64,000 nucleotides of DNA from Mesorhizobium sp. (GCA_004020365.1 SAQR01000035.1:1-64000); one strand, 5' to 3'; positions 35,001-42,514 are shown, numbered from the stretch's first letter. Notes: generated by a model from the letters alone, not told the origin. A program made the numbers and translations.

Positions 35001-35586
35001 CGGCGTTCGCGGAAGAAGGGATATCGATGTAGCAGCCACGGCTGCTACGGGCTACGGCGCAGGTGGCGGCGGCGGCTCCGCCCGCGACAATGGCTTGGGC
35101 GGTCGTGGCGGCTACGGCGGTAAGGCGGCTTCCCTCCTCAGCCAGCAGAGTATCAACATAGCATCACTCGCCCTGCCCAAGCTGGTCATCACCATCGGCG
35201 CAGGCGGCGCTGGCGGTGCCGATGAGGCTAACAGCGCTCCGCACGGAGCCGGTGCCGCCGGTTCCCCCGGCAAGGTCCGCTACAAGGTGGATAACGGCGA
35301 GATATTCCAAGCCGACGTGGTGCCGCTGAAGCCGACCGCCGCAGGCACCATGTCCAACTTGGGGCCTTTCCCCAATCTGGGGGCGGGGCTGTGGGTGCTT
35401 AGCTACATGACCGGCGACACTATGGGCATGGGACTTGTCGAGGTCGATGACGAAGGGCGGCGGGTTCGCCCCCATTCAGTCAACATGTGCTCCTTCGTGT
35501 CCCAGAAAACCCCCGTCTACATAAGTGGCGGCGGTAGCGCCCGCACCATCAACTACCTGTTCTACAAGATGGGTCCGAACACATGA
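32026..35586 (+). CDS. Long tail fibre/adhesin with glycine-rich tip
   Basis: A 1,186-aa protein. Residues about 300-355, 535-600 and 760-830 hold repeated 'ADKI..AHI..NQI' or 'AITS' type helices (for example GSIIADKIAAQAILSAH), like the central straight-fibre region of J-type proteins. Residues about 920-1090 are very glycine-rich (GGGSGGSGAS, GAGGGGGSAR, GAGGAGGADE) with intervening short loops, resembling the polyglycine receptor-binding domain of T2-type gp38 adhesins. It is most likely the receptor-binding fibre. It shares an ATGA overlap with its downstream neighbour. Confidence 0.78.
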   Translation: MPLVAAGALTISDVNDGLSALLTQEAFVVSTETDGSGGDFSLAATTLNVYMGGTDVSAHWQITALPSVGVTGNLVGRTYTVTSLSPDAGYVDLVASRIGYPSLTSRFSISKAKRGAPGKNFSIVASRPGFTFRDGVADPANQIISLTVVRQNLTEQALYFASNGAALKTDEGVLSLRGYLHGAPGAGSGDTCYVELEDLGDANEMHVTVVVGEVTQVAHIPRIEMNTGQRGTIQTARAIVGTVWSDAEAAVAITEAGGGSPLRGDVVTLYNTGAGFSQTRVRTTEGAWAALAAFFGGDVLVDGSIIADKIAAQAILSAHIGANQILATHIAANQISAGHITSGAISTQKLLVSGAGNALNPDPAFEDADYWAALSVGGVGSRAITSVNNAYAGSKVMRCTGDSLNYPTTPNFFAIDPTKTYLLEIVAREVVGPTRFYGVWQFRDASGSIIPHAGGLGAWPGGGVDRWYFPSPAVLPSGGAWTRYTLAVGPNGAAQFPANARFMGFGWLANYTEAATDVMDFGMVRVSEMGRGELIVDGAITSSKLTTGELITLSAQIKDAIITDAKIASLNAAKLQAGTALAGSITVSGTALSTIDERAADPAARINLGPITKVDPGKITVSGSTTLADWRKAGDLTRIDGGAVSANTIDGNKLTIGNRNIKFEGLQFEHNSPSANRVSWTSGVISYIGDDGNISTRTITASNALWSTGTLYLYWVKDATTISSTTAIATAMAPNNVVLAAYKGNTDLVTDYGRTIIDGSNIKTGSIDTAQIKANAITSGLIAAGAITSEHIEVGSLNANVIGAGRLSSAFLEVTDTMIIDEADAGFSMGKASAYDTVGDGIFMGRTLEPDDSTGFGFIVGRSTTNYEEYIQASKQTGLVLHNAKFQRVFAQPGNYVEVTSGQTIDLTVGGTIVPLLLSLEMIGGGSGGSGASPQTITNPGNGGAGGNTVVQLYDDTTLIATYTANGAAVPTPGWINSRDGVGGESSVWGTGGVRGRRDIDVAATAATGYGAGGGGGSARDNGLGGRGGYGGKAASLLSQQSINIASLALPKLVITIGAGGAGGADEANSAPHGAGAAGSPGKVRYKVDNGEIFQADVVPLKPTAAGTMSNLGPFPNLGAGLWVLSYMTGDTMGMGLVEVDDEGRRVRPHSVNMCSFVSQKTPVYISGGGSARTINYLFYKMGPNT

Positions 35587-36137
35587 TCCGCGTCTTCTAC
35601 GATTCCACCACCGGCGCAATCGCCTATACCGTGAGCACGCAAAGGGAAGACGAGCAGCCCGCCTCGTCGCTCCCCTACATCAATATTGAGGCGATGCCTG
35701 CGGGTGACATCATGGGTTACAGGGTCGAGGGCGGGGTGCTGGTCGCCGCGACCGACCTGACGGCGCTTCAGGCATTGGCCAAGGAATACATCGACGCGCA
35801 GGCCGAGAACGTCCGCTCGCGGTTCATCACGCTCGGCTCCGGACAGGCCATGGTCTACCAGCAGAAACGCTTGGAGGCCGAAGCCTACATGGCCAATCCG
35901 GAGATCGCTCCCGGCGAGATTCCGCATCTGGTCAAGGAGGCGGCCCTCAACGACATCCCACTGTTCGACCAAGCGGTGATCGTCTTAACCATGGCCGAGC
36001 AGTGGAAGGTCGTCTCCTCCTACATCGAGGATTTCAGGCTTGCCGCCAAGAAGGCGGTGACGCTTGCCACCACGCCCGGAGAGATAGAGGCGGCAAAGCA
36101 GATCGACTGGTCTCCAATCATGGCATTCGCACAATGA
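35583..36137 (+). CDS. Tail fibre assembly-like protein
   Basis: A 184-aa protein starting IRVFYDSTTGAIAYTV, a pattern common to phage proteins encoded right after adhesin genes, with a helical middle region. It may act as a fibre assembly chaperone or remain at the fibre tip. Coupling by ATGA overlaps on both sides supports joint expression with the adhesin. Confidence 0.65.
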   Translation: MIRVFYDSTTGAIAYTVSTQREDEQPASSLPYINIEAMPAGDIMGYRVEGGVLVAATDLTALQALAKEYIDAQAENVRSRFITLGSGQAMVYQQKRLEAEAYMANPEIAPGEIPHLVKEAALNDIPLFDQAVIVLTMAEQWKVVSSYIEDFRLAAKKAVTLATTPGEIEAAKQIDWSPIMAFAQ

Positions 36138-36310
36138 AGCGCAACAAGGGCATCATCGCCTATGGGACTGAAGAGGACCGCGCCAAGCTCGCGGTGCTCG
36201 CCGATTTGACGGGCAAGACGGCCTCCGACTGGATCGTCAAAGAGATCCGAAAACAGTATGAGGCGGCGTTCGGCGACACACCACCTGAGCGCATCATTGC
36301 GCAGCACTAG
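36134..36310 (+). CDS. Small CopG/ribbon-helix-helix-like protein
   Basis: A 58-aa basic protein starting at the ATG at 36134 inside an ATGA overlap. KGIIAYGTEEDRAKLAVL followed by TGKTASDWIVKEIRKQYE fits a beta strand and two helices as in CopG-type proteins. It might bind DNA or simply regulate late expression. The upstream open frame continues inside the previous gene and was not used. Confidence 0.6.
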   Translation: MKRNKGIIAYGTEEDRAKLAVLADLTGKTASDWIVKEIRKQYEAAFGDTPPERIIAQH

Positions 36311-36349
36311 GTAGAACAACCCGGTTCCATCGTGCCTATATCTCGACTT

Positions 36350-36694
36350 ATGTCCACAGAAGAGATCAAAGGCGTAGTCATCAACGGCAAGGTCATCTCG
36401 GCCCTTGTCGGCGTGTTTACGCTCGCGGCAATGCTCTTCAGCGGCGTTGGTTACGTGACTTATCAAGGCTTCGAGCTCAGCCAGGCCAAGGCAGACATCA
36501 CGAAACTGGAAGCCAAGGTCGACACCAATGTGGCTGAGTTGCGTCTACAGATGGAGACCTCCAACAAGGAGGTTCGCGAGAACTACCAGATGATCCTGGA
36601 CAGATTTGACAAGCTGACAGGAGAGGTGACGAAGCTCACCATTGCGGTCGGCAACGTCCAGTACAAGCAGGACAACACGCAAGTTCAGCGGTGA
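36350..36694 (+). CDS. Membrane-anchored coiled-coil protein near lysis genes
   Basis: A 114-aa protein from ATG 36350 (an in-frame GTG at 36332 is an alternative; neither has a good ribosome site). One transmembrane segment (VISALVGVFTLAAMLFSGVG) is followed by about 70 residues of coiled coil (ADITKLEAKVDTNVAELRLQ). Position directly before the endolysin suggests a lysis accessory such as a holin or spannin-like protein. The family is not identified. Confidence 0.65.
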   Translation: MSTEEIKGVVINGKVISALVGVFTLAAMLFSGVGYVTYQGFELSQAKADITKLEAKVDTNVAELRLQMETSNKEVRENYQMILDRFDKLTGEVTKLTIAVGNVQYKQDNTQVQR

Positions 36695-36709
36695 TGCACC
36701 GTGCATCAC
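36691..36709. repeat. 19-bp palindrome GTGATGCAC/GTGCATCAC
   Basis: A perfect inverted repeat with a single central base starts one base before the stop codon of the membrane protein gene and lies upstream of the endolysin. It uses the same TGATGCAC half-site as the palindrome at 8274. It could be an operator controlling lysis expression. Confidence 0.55.
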
Positions 36710-36750
36710 ACTAGCCAGAACAAGATTGTAGCCTCTCCCATATACGGGGC

Positions 36751-37656
36751 ATGAAGCCGTCAGCAACATTCGCCATCGGGCGCAACACCACCAGCCTAAC
36801 GTTCATCGATTACCAGCGCATCGCTGGGACTTACAATCTGCAGGCTGCACACGTTCAAACCGTCGTTCAGGTCGAGGCCGGAACTGCTGGTTTCTGGAAC
36901 GACCGCAACATGAAGCTCCTCTACGAAGGCCATATTGCCTATCGCGAGACCTCCGGCGCGGTTCGCCAAAAGCTCGTGGCGGCGGGTCTCGCTTGGAAGA
37001 GCTGGGGCGACGTCCCGTACGGCAAAGCCACGGTCTCACGTGACCGTCTCCGCGCCGCCATAGAGATCGCCGGGGACCAGGCCTATCGCTGGGCATCCTA
37101 CGGCCTCGGCCAGGTCATGGGCTTCAACGCGGAGGTCTGTGGCTACAGCTCGGCCAAGGCGATGTTCGATGCGTTCCTCGACGGCGAACCCGGTCAGGTG
37201 GACGGCATGATGCGCTTCATCAAGGGCACCAACCTGCTGACGAAGCTCCGCAACAAGGATTGGGCTGGCTTCGCTCGGGGCTACAACGGCTCAGGCTACG
37301 CCAAAAACAAGTACGACACTAAGCTGGCGTCAGCCTTCGCGAAGTTCTCCGGTGGTGCCTCGGCGGCCGATCCGTGGGCCGATGGCGTTCTCACCATCGG
37401 TGACAAGGGTGCAGCCGTTGAGGAGCTCCAGAAGATCCTCGGTGGCATGGAGATCGACGGCTCGTTCGGTCGCGCCACGGCGCAGGCAGTCGCGGCCTTC
37501 CAGAAGGCTCACGGCCTAAAGGTGGATGGCATCGTTGGGCCGAAAACTTGGGAGATCATGAAGCCGGCCGCCGTTGTGGCTCCGGCCCAGCTCGCCGCAG
37601 GTAGGGGGCTGCTCGACATCATCCTCGCCATCTTCAAGTCGTTCACAGGGAAATAA
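36751..37656 (+). CDS. Endolysin: N-acetylmuramidase with peptidoglycan-binding domain
   Basis: A 301-aa lysin. Residues about 15-205 match the DUF3380 N-acetylmuramidase domain (VQVEAGTAGFWNDRNMKLLY contains the likely catalytic Glu; also ASYGLGQVMGFNAEVCGY). Residues about 208-270 form a PG_binding_1 domain (GDKGAAVEELQKILGG and a later DGIVGPKTWEIM). The C-terminus is hydrophobic (GLLDIILAIFKSF). It cuts glycan strands to release virions. No signal peptide is seen, so it depends on a holin; the genes after it are small membrane proteins. Confidence 0.9.
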   Translation: MKPSATFAIGRNTTSLTFIDYQRIAGTYNLQAAHVQTVVQVEAGTAGFWNDRNMKLLYEGHIAYRETSGAVRQKLVAAGLAWKSWGDVPYGKATVSRDRLRAAIEIAGDQAYRWASYGLGQVMGFNAEVCGYSSAKAMFDAFLDGEPGQVDGMMRFIKGTNLLTKLRNKDWAGFARGYNGSGYAKNKYDTKLASAFAKFSGGASAADPWADGVLTIGDKGAAVEELQKILGGMEIDGSFGRATAQAVAAFQKAHGLKVDGIVGPKTWEIMKPAAVVAPAQLAAGRGLLDIILAIFKSFTGK

Positions 37657-37659
37657 GCT

Positions 37660-37875
37660 ATGTGGAAGCGCATCAAGAAGTTCTTCAAGGATAGTGAGAC
37701 GATCGCCCTGGCGCGTCTCCAGATGATCGTCGGCCTCGTGGCGGCGGTCCTGACCTACGTCGACCCGCAGATGGTCGCTCCCATCCTTCCAGCCGAGTGG
37801 GTTCCGTGGCTTATCGTGGCACATGGCTACGCGATCGAATATCTCCGCCGCCGTCGCGCGGGCGATCTGGAATGA
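37660..37875 (+). CDS. Small membrane protein, holin-like
   Basis: A 71-aa protein with a basic amphipathic N-terminus (WKRIKKFFKDSE), one or two hydrophobic segments (LQMIVGLVAAVLTYVDP and WVPWLIVAHGYAIEYL) and a charged C-terminus. It follows the endolysin by three bases and overlaps the next gene by ATGA, fitting a holin or holin partner. Confidence 0.7.
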   Translation: MWKRIKKFFKDSETIALARLQMIVGLVAAVLTYVDPQMVAPILPAEWVPWLIVAHGYAIEYLRRRRAGDLE

Positions 37876-38285
37876 CCTGGCTCCTGAAGCTTATCGGACT
37901 TGACCCTGTCGGCAAGATAGTCGACGGGCTCACGAAGTGGCAGCAGATCAAGGAAAGCGCCAAGAACGACGCGGACCGCATCCGCGCCGACGTGGAGATC
38001 AAGCGGCTCGAGGCGCGACTCGACGCAGCGAAGACCGGCGCCGACGTCATCAAGACCGGCATGCAATTCAAGGTCTTTTGGATCCCGTGGCTGCTCGCTA
38101 CGGTGCCCGTCAGCCTCTGGTTCGGCTGGGGTATGATCGACAGCCTGTGCAACGGCGCGCTGCCCGACGTTGCTGCTCTTCCCCCGCAGCTCAAAGCTTA
38201 TGCCGACATCGTCTGGCAGAACGTCTTCTATACGGGCGCTGCCGGCATGGGTGTGGAAGTTCTCGGCCGGGTATTGCGTCGTTAA
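37872..38285 (+). CDS. Holin-like protein of the three-TM (gene-transfer release) type
   Basis: A 137-aa protein. An N-terminal TWLLKLIGLDPVGKIVDGL segment is followed by a charged helix and a C-terminal half with hydrophobic stretches (KVFWIPWLLATVPVSLWFGW and NVFYTGAAGMGVEVLGRVL). This arrangement resembles the GTA_holin_3TM family common in alphaproteobacterial phages and gene transfer agents. The ATG at 37872 overlaps the previous stop. It likely forms the membrane lesion that frees the endolysin. Confidence 0.75.
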   Translation: MTWLLKLIGLDPVGKIVDGLTKWQQIKESAKNDADRIRADVEIKRLEARLDAAKTGADVIKTGMQFKVFWIPWLLATVPVSLWFGWGMIDSLCNGALPDVAALPPQLKAYADIVWQNVFYTGAAGMGVEVLGRVLRR

Positions 38286-38333
38286 TCGCCAGATATTAAA
38301 TCGGTTTTCCTATAATAGGTTTGGGGTGGGCCC

Positions 38334-38654
38334 ATGAGAAAACTGATCAGTCTGGCGGCGCTGTGCGCCGCATCCATTTCACCTGCAGGAGCTGTGTCGA
38401 GCCTCGACGGGTGGGTAGAGCAATCCTACAACGTTCGTTATTTCGACGTGAACGACTCCGACCCTGAGAAGGTGCTCGTCTTCGTGATCTGGTATGACCG
38501 CGATGAGGCACGGTTTTCAGCCCAGAGGGTTTGTGACATCGACGAGAAGATCGAAACCGTGTGGTGGGGCAGCTTGTCGTCCTACCTGAAACGGCACAAG
38601 AACGTGAGAGCAGCTGCTCAGGAAGCTTCCTATGAATGCAAAAAGGGCCGCTGA
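38334..38654 (+). CDS. Secreted small protein, last late gene
   Basis: A 106-aa protein with a clear signal peptide (KLISLAALCAASISPAGAVS) and a mature part of about 85 residues with two cysteines. No family is recognised. As the last gene of the late operon, after the lysis genes, it could be a spannin-like or superinfection-exclusion protein, or a lysogenic conversion factor. A TATAAT hexamer in the 48-bp gap upstream hints at a promoter of its own. Confidence 0.65.
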   Translation: MRKLISLAALCAASISPAGAVSSLDGWVEQSYNVRYFDVNDSDPEKVLVFVIWYDRDEARFSAQRVCDIDEKIETVWWGSLSSYLKRHKNVRAAAQEASYECKKGR

Positions 38655-38666
38655 CGCGGCCCTTTT
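38641..38666. terminator. Bidirectional terminator between convergent blocks
   Basis: AAAAGGGCCGC, TGAC, GCGGCCCTTTT is a perfect stem flanked by A and T tracts, so it works on both strands. It sits between the end of the rightward late operon and the end of the leftward early block (nrdJ). Confidence 0.9.
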
Positions 38667-38670
38667 CTGA

Positions 38671-41076
38671 TCACTTGTTGAAGTCGACTGGACACGCCCC
38701 GCCGGCGCAGTCGATGTGGACCTTGTCCACGTCCTCGGCCATCTGCTCGGCGATCGACGCGACGATCGCCTCGTAGCGGCCCTTGGTGAGCGGCTCCTCC
38801 GGCTGGTACTCGTAGGACAGGGTTTCGACCTGGGGCAGGACCGACACGGCACGCACCAGATTGATGTTGGCGTCCATGACCTTCGAGTATTCCCTGAAGC
38901 TGACCTTCTTGGGATCGTATTTGAGGGTGTAGGAGACCTGATTGCCGCCCTCACGGCCGATCCAGAACGTCTCCAGGAGACGGAGCCAGCGGAACTGCTC
39001 CTCCATCGTCGCTTCGGCCGCCGTGGTGACCTTCCCCATGCTGCAGATCACTGGCGCCGTGGGGAAACCGACGATCGTCGTGCCTGCGTAGCTCTTGAGA
39101 GCCCGCGTCGGGTAGCCCTTGGCGGCGTACTCAGCCACCAGCGGGTCGTCGGAGCGGAACTGGACCCAGCGGAGATATTCCCGCATGGCCGGCAGGTGCG
39201 CGCCCTCGGTGAGGCCGAACAGCTTGCTGGTCGTGCCGGCAGGCTTGATTGTCCGGCGGGTGTGAGGGAACGTGACTCCGAGATCCTGGCAATAGGTCCC
39301 AGCCTCTTCGTCGACGATGTTGGCCAGCTCCTTCATGCGCAGCCAGAACGGCATGGAGCGGACGCTCGGCGCCGGCATCTGATTGCCGTTTGCGTCCTGG
39401 ATCTGGATGCCGTCACCGTCCATTGCGATCAGATCCTTGAAGCTGAGACCGTATCGACGCGCGGCCCACTCCAGGATGCCCGTCAGGGACACGCCGATGC
39501 GGTTCGTGCGCTGGACCTCCCGCTGAAAGATCGACGGCATGAGGTTGACGCGGATCAGAGCGCGGGTGATGTGGCGCACGGCCTGCTCTTCTTCCCAGCT
39601 GTCGTTGGCGTGGAAGAGCGCCAGGTCGCCGATCACACAGAAGGCGCCCAGGATGAAGAGGACGATCTCACCGCAGGGGTTGACGATGAACTGGTAGGAG
39701 TGGTCCATCACCAGCTCGGCGAGATCGATCTGCATCTCCCTGAAGTCTTCGCCGCCGAACTTGGCGAACGGATAGACCAGGTAGTCGTCGGTGCCCTTGA
39801 GGTTGACCTTGAGCTTCGAGACATTGAGGAAGCCGGTCTCGCCGGTCTTGTCGTGGTACTGCCGGCGCTTCATCGCCTCGTTCAGGTCGTAGGCCCAGCG
39901 CTCCCACTTGCCGAGCTCGATGCCGTTGCGCAGGAAGGTGCGGGCCTTGCGCAGGCTCTCGTAGAACTCGTCGTCGACCGCGACGGAGTTGTTCGACGAC
40001 CAGAGGAACGAGCCGTAGCGCGGATCGCCAGCCATCTGGTCGACTTCGTCCCAGCTCTTGCCCAGGAACTCGATCGGCCGCTTGAGGTCGATGAAGTCGA
40101 AGATGCCTTCGTCTTTCCAGAATTTGGTCGCGATGCGCGCAGCGCGCCGAGCGCCGCCGACCAGAACACACTCGGCCAGATAGTGGTCGGCGATGATGGC
40201 GGCCTTCCACCGGGGCATGTTGATGCCACGCAGGCGGGCGACGTTGGAGATGGCGCCCATGAGCGGCCCAGGGCCAGAGGCCGGCCGGTTCTGCATGCCC
40301 TTGATGGGTTCATTGAAACCGCGGACTTCGGAGTAGTCGAGGATCAGGACATGATCGTGCAGGCCCTTGTAGGTGGCCACCTCGATCTGCTCGACGCCCT
40401 CGGCCCAGCCCTCGCGGCTGTCACCGACCATGTGGTAGATCGTCTTCTCGCCAGCATAGAGGTGCAGGGCCTCGCGGGGCGTCATGTAGCCGGAGATCCG
40501 GCCGGAAAGCACGTCAGGGTGGGTGTTGTCGATGACGCAGACGACCTTCGGCTGCTTGGTCCAATCGACCAGCATCAGGGCGTCGTCGTAGCTCGAGCCC
40601 ACGCCAGATCCGGAGAGGAGCAGCTGGAAGGTCATAGAGCGGAACATCGACGTCGAGCAGTTGGTGAAGACCTCCATGGGACGATCTTTCTGCCGGATGT
40701 CGCCGTGCTGGAGATGCCGGCCGGACAGAAGGATGGTGCCCTCGGCAATGTGGTAGTTGAGGGCCTGCAGGTCGTAGCAGTGCGGATCGAGCGAGGTGTT
40801 ACCCTCGGCCACGCGCAGGGCGACGTCAGCCCAGCGCTCGCGCCGGGTCTCCGGCTTGCGGCCGACGATCGGCATATTGGGATCATCGACGAGTTTGATC
40901 AGGGGGAAAGTGAGGCTCAACGCTGACCACCAGGCTTTGTAGTCGGGGTCGTTGGGGTTGAGGTAGACGACGCTCTGTCCGGCCCATTCGGCCTTGGCTT
41001 CGTCAGTGAGGATGAGACGGGCGACTGTGCGTTCAGCCACACCCTGGCCCATCCCAGGAAAGAAATCTCTGGACAT
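38671..41076 (-). CDS. nrdJ: Class II (adenosylcobalamin-dependent) ribonucleotide reductase
   Basis: An 801-aa enzyme that reduces ribonucleotides to deoxyribonucleotides using a B12-generated thiyl radical. Visible key residues: Cys in FTNCSTSM and Cys in FCVIGDLAL as the active-site redox pair, the radical Cys in NPCGEI (about residue 468), and a C-terminal CAGGACP pair for re-reduction. There is no R2-like partner gene, as expected for class II. The ATG at 41076 lies immediately after a terminator-like hairpin whose 3' arm supplies the ribosome site. It is the last gene of the leftward block. Together with ThyX it supplies dNTPs without host help. Confidence 0.95.
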   Translation of the reverse strand: MSRDFFPGMGQGVAERTVARLILTDEAKAEWAGQSVVYLNPNDPDYKAWWSALSLTFPLIKLVDDPNMPIVGRKPETRRERWADVALRVAEGNTSLDPHCYDLQALNYHIAEGTILLSGRHLQHGDIRQKDRPMEVFTNCSTSMFRSMTFQLLLSGSGVGSSYDDALMLVDWTKQPKVVCVIDNTHPDVLSGRISGYMTPREALHLYAGEKTIYHMVGDSREGWAEGVEQIEVATYKGLHDHVLILDYSEVRGFNEPIKGMQNRPASGPGPLMGAISNVARLRGINMPRWKAAIIADHYLAECVLVGGARRAARIATKFWKDEGIFDFIDLKRPIEFLGKSWDEVDQMAGDPRYGSFLWSSNNSVAVDDEFYESLRKARTFLRNGIELGKWERWAYDLNEAMKRRQYHDKTGETGFLNVSKLKVNLKGTDDYLVYPFAKFGGEDFREMQIDLAELVMDHSYQFIVNPCGEIVLFILGAFCVIGDLALFHANDSWEEEQAVRHITRALIRVNLMPSIFQREVQRTNRIGVSLTGILEWAARRYGLSFKDLIAMDGDGIQIQDANGNQMPAPSVRSMPFWLRMKELANIVDEEAGTYCQDLGVTFPHTRRTIKPAGTTSKLFGLTEGAHLPAMREYLRWVQFRSDDPLVAEYAAKGYPTRALKSYAGTTIVGFPTAPVICSMGKVTTAAEATMEEQFRWLRLLETFWIGREGGNQVSYTLKYDPKKVSFREYSKVMDANINLVRAVSVLPQVETLSYEYQPEEPLTKGRYEAIVASIAEQMAEDVDKVHIDCAGGACPVDFNK

Positions 41077-41082
41077 AAAAAA

Positions 41083-41109
41083 CCTCTCAGTTCGGTAGGA
41101 ACTGAGAGG
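41083..41109 (-). promoter_or_regulatory. Hairpin overlapping the nrdJ ribosome site
   Basis: Read leftward: CCTCTCAGTTC, five-base loop, GAACTGAGAGG, then TTTTTT and the nrdJ ATG. The stem is 11 perfect base pairs. It has the form of an intrinsic terminator, yet its 3' arm holds GAGAGG, the only ribosome site at the right distance from the ATG. It may act as attenuator, translational switch or simple terminator. Confidence 0.75.
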
Positions 41110-41150
41110 TAGGAAATCAAAATCTTGTATGTGAGTGATGCGTTTTGCTC

Positions 41151-41165
41151 ACCCTATAGTATCAC
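41151..41165 (-). promoter_or_regulatory. Copy of repeated phage motif upstream of nrdJ
   Basis: Leftward GTGATACTATAGGGT, continuing GAG, matches the repeated RATACTMTAGG motif. It begins at the stop codon of the MazG-like gene and points toward nrdJ and its hairpin, 40 bp away. It could serve as a promoter element for nrdJ. Confidence 0.5.
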
Positions 41166-41734
41166 CACTTTTTTCCGCCGGCCGCTTTACGGTGTTCGGC
41201 AGTGTGGTCCTTCCTGACCTTGTTGAAGGCCGATTTTTCGCGATAGGCGCCGTCCAGATCGTAATTCCATTTTGCCGCGTATTCCTGGATGCGCTCCAGG
41301 GTGTGATAGAGCTGAGCGCCGATTAGCTCGATGTCGCGGTCGGAAGCGATGTCGACGTCTTCACACAGGTTGCTGATCCCTGTCACCAAGCGGGTGATGT
41401 CGAGAAGAGCCGCTCCCTTGTTGTCGGGCAGAGGCATCGCATATTCAGAGTAGACACCCCGGCTGATGTTGAAGCCGTGCCCGCCGGCGAAGTCTGCAAT
41501 TCGGATCACGGCGTCGACCAGCTCGACCTCGGCCGCGGGGCGGTGCGGCAGCTTGTCGTCCATCAGGCCTTTGCGTTCGCCTTCCATGGCCTCAGCGATC
41601 TCGGAGACGACGAGCATGAGCAGTTCGTCCTTATCGCGGTCCAGGCGTGCGCCCGTCTCCAGGTCGTGCCACCACTTCGCATTGTTGGCGTGGCACTCGG
41701 CGGCGAGTTGGTTGTAGGTTAGTCCGTTGATCAT
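41162..41734 (-). CDS. MazG-like nucleotide pyrophosphohydrolase
   Basis: A 190-aa all-alpha NTP pyrophosphohydrolase. The metal-binding pattern of the family is seen in SEIAEAMEGERKG (Glu residues of the first helix) and VELVDAVIRIADFAGGHG (Glu and Asp of the second). Such enzymes convert (d)NTPs to (d)NMPs. It is next to a dATP/dGTP diphosphohydrolase and an HD phosphohydrolase and upstream of nrdJ. In 2-aminoadenine phages a MazG-like enzyme (MazZ) makes dGMP; whether this one prefers dGTP is unknown. Confidence 0.85.
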   Translation of the reverse strand: MINGLTYNQLAAECHANNAKWWHDLETGARLDRDKDELLMLVVSEIAEAMEGERKGLMDDKLPHRPAAEVELVDAVIRIADFAGGHGFNISRGVYSEYAMPLPDNKGAALLDITRLVTGISNLCEDVDIASDRDIELIGAQLYHTLERIQEYAAKWNYDLDGAYREKSAFNKVRKDHTAEHRKAAGGKKW

Positions 41735-41901
41735 TCGAAACCTCGTCTAATAATTGCTGCGATCACAACCGCAGCCCAGGCGCCGGCCAGGAGAGCGGGG
41801 ATCTGCATGTCGAAAGGGGTTGGGAGGGTGAGCCACAGGCCGTACGCGATGACGCCGGCCAGTGGGGGCACGATGATCATGCAGAGGACTGCAGTGATCA
41901 T
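41731..41901 (-). CDS. Small membrane protein
   Basis: A 56-aa protein with two hydrophobic segments (AVLCMIIVPPLAGVIAYGLW and ALLAGAWAAVVIAAII) and a basic end. The ATG at 41901 is preceded by GAGACC; an in-frame TTG overlapping the upstream stop (TTGGATAA) would add ten residues. It overlaps the MazG-like gene by four bases. Function unknown. Confidence 0.6.
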   Translation of the reverse strand: MITAVLCMIIVPPLAGVIAYGLWLTLPTPFDMQIPALLAGAWAAVVIAAIIRRGFE

Positions 41902-41920
41902 CGTGAAGGTCTCGACGACC

Positions 41921-42514
41921 TTATCCAACGAGCATCGATCCCCAGTCCGGAAAGACCTTCGGGAAGCCAAAGCCATCCACGGCGCCCGGGATCGGCGTGC
42001 CAGGCTCGGTCTTGGCGCGGGCACCCTTCTTGGTGAGCCCGTCCATGTAGGTGTCGAGCACCAGGATGGTGTGCTTGATCGGAGCTCCGTCGAGCGCGCC
42101 CAGGAGCGCTATCAAGACCGAACTGGTGAAGGCGCTGGCCTGCAGGTCCTCGATCTTGTTGTGGTTGACCTGGACCTTGTAACGATCGTCGACGCCGGAC
42201 CTCTGCTCCTCGAATTCCAAGAGGAAGGCCAGGTTGCAGCCGAGGTGGCCGAGGTGGTGGAGACCGCTCTCCTGGTCGTACTCCTCGCCGCAAGCGAACT
42301 TGAAGGCGTGACGGAGCGCCGAGTCAAAGACCTTGATCCACGAGCCGCTCGTGCGCCAGTTGTTCGGCGAGTATTTCTCAGCGCCGAACTCCAACACCCG
42401 GGTGGTTTCCTCAATGAGGGCACCACCCAGATTGTGCGACAGCACGCGGACGAAGGACGTGGGGAGAAGGCTCAGCCGCAGCTTGCCCTGATTGTAACGG
42501 AGCATCTCAGCCAT
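41921..42514 (-). CDS. dATP/dGTP diphosphohydrolase (DUF5664-type)
   Basis: A 197-aa protein. The N-terminal 105 residues match the dATP/dGTP diphosphohydrolase N-terminal family: RYNQGKLRLSLLP, VLEFGAEKYSPNNW, a RHAFKFACGEEYDQESG metal site, and HLGHLGCNLAFLLEFEE. The C-terminal part is unassigned. Such enzymes remove dATP or dGTP by cleaving pyrophosphate. It overlaps the upstream HD gene by eight bases, so the two are co-translated. It is related in fold to MazG proteins. Confidence 0.85.
   Translation of the reverse strand: MAEMLRYNQGKLRLSLLPTSFVRVLSHNLGGALIEETTRVLEFGAEKYSPNNWRTSGSWIKVFDSALRHAFKFACGEEYDQESGLHHLGHLGCNLAFLLEFEEQRSGVDDRYKVQVNHNKIEDLQASAFTSSVLIALLGALDGAPIKHTILVLDTYMDGLTKKGARAKTEPGTPIPGAVDGFGFPKVFPDWGSMLVG

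Noticed and set aside
38716-40926. A 736-aa rightward frame over nrdJ
   Set aside because: The leftward frame has all class II RNR signature cysteines; the antisense frame has none and lies in a convergent position.
41077-41161. A cobalamin riboswitch upstream of the B12-dependent reductase
   Set aside because: The gap is only 85 bp, contains a simple hairpin and no B12-box-like sequence.
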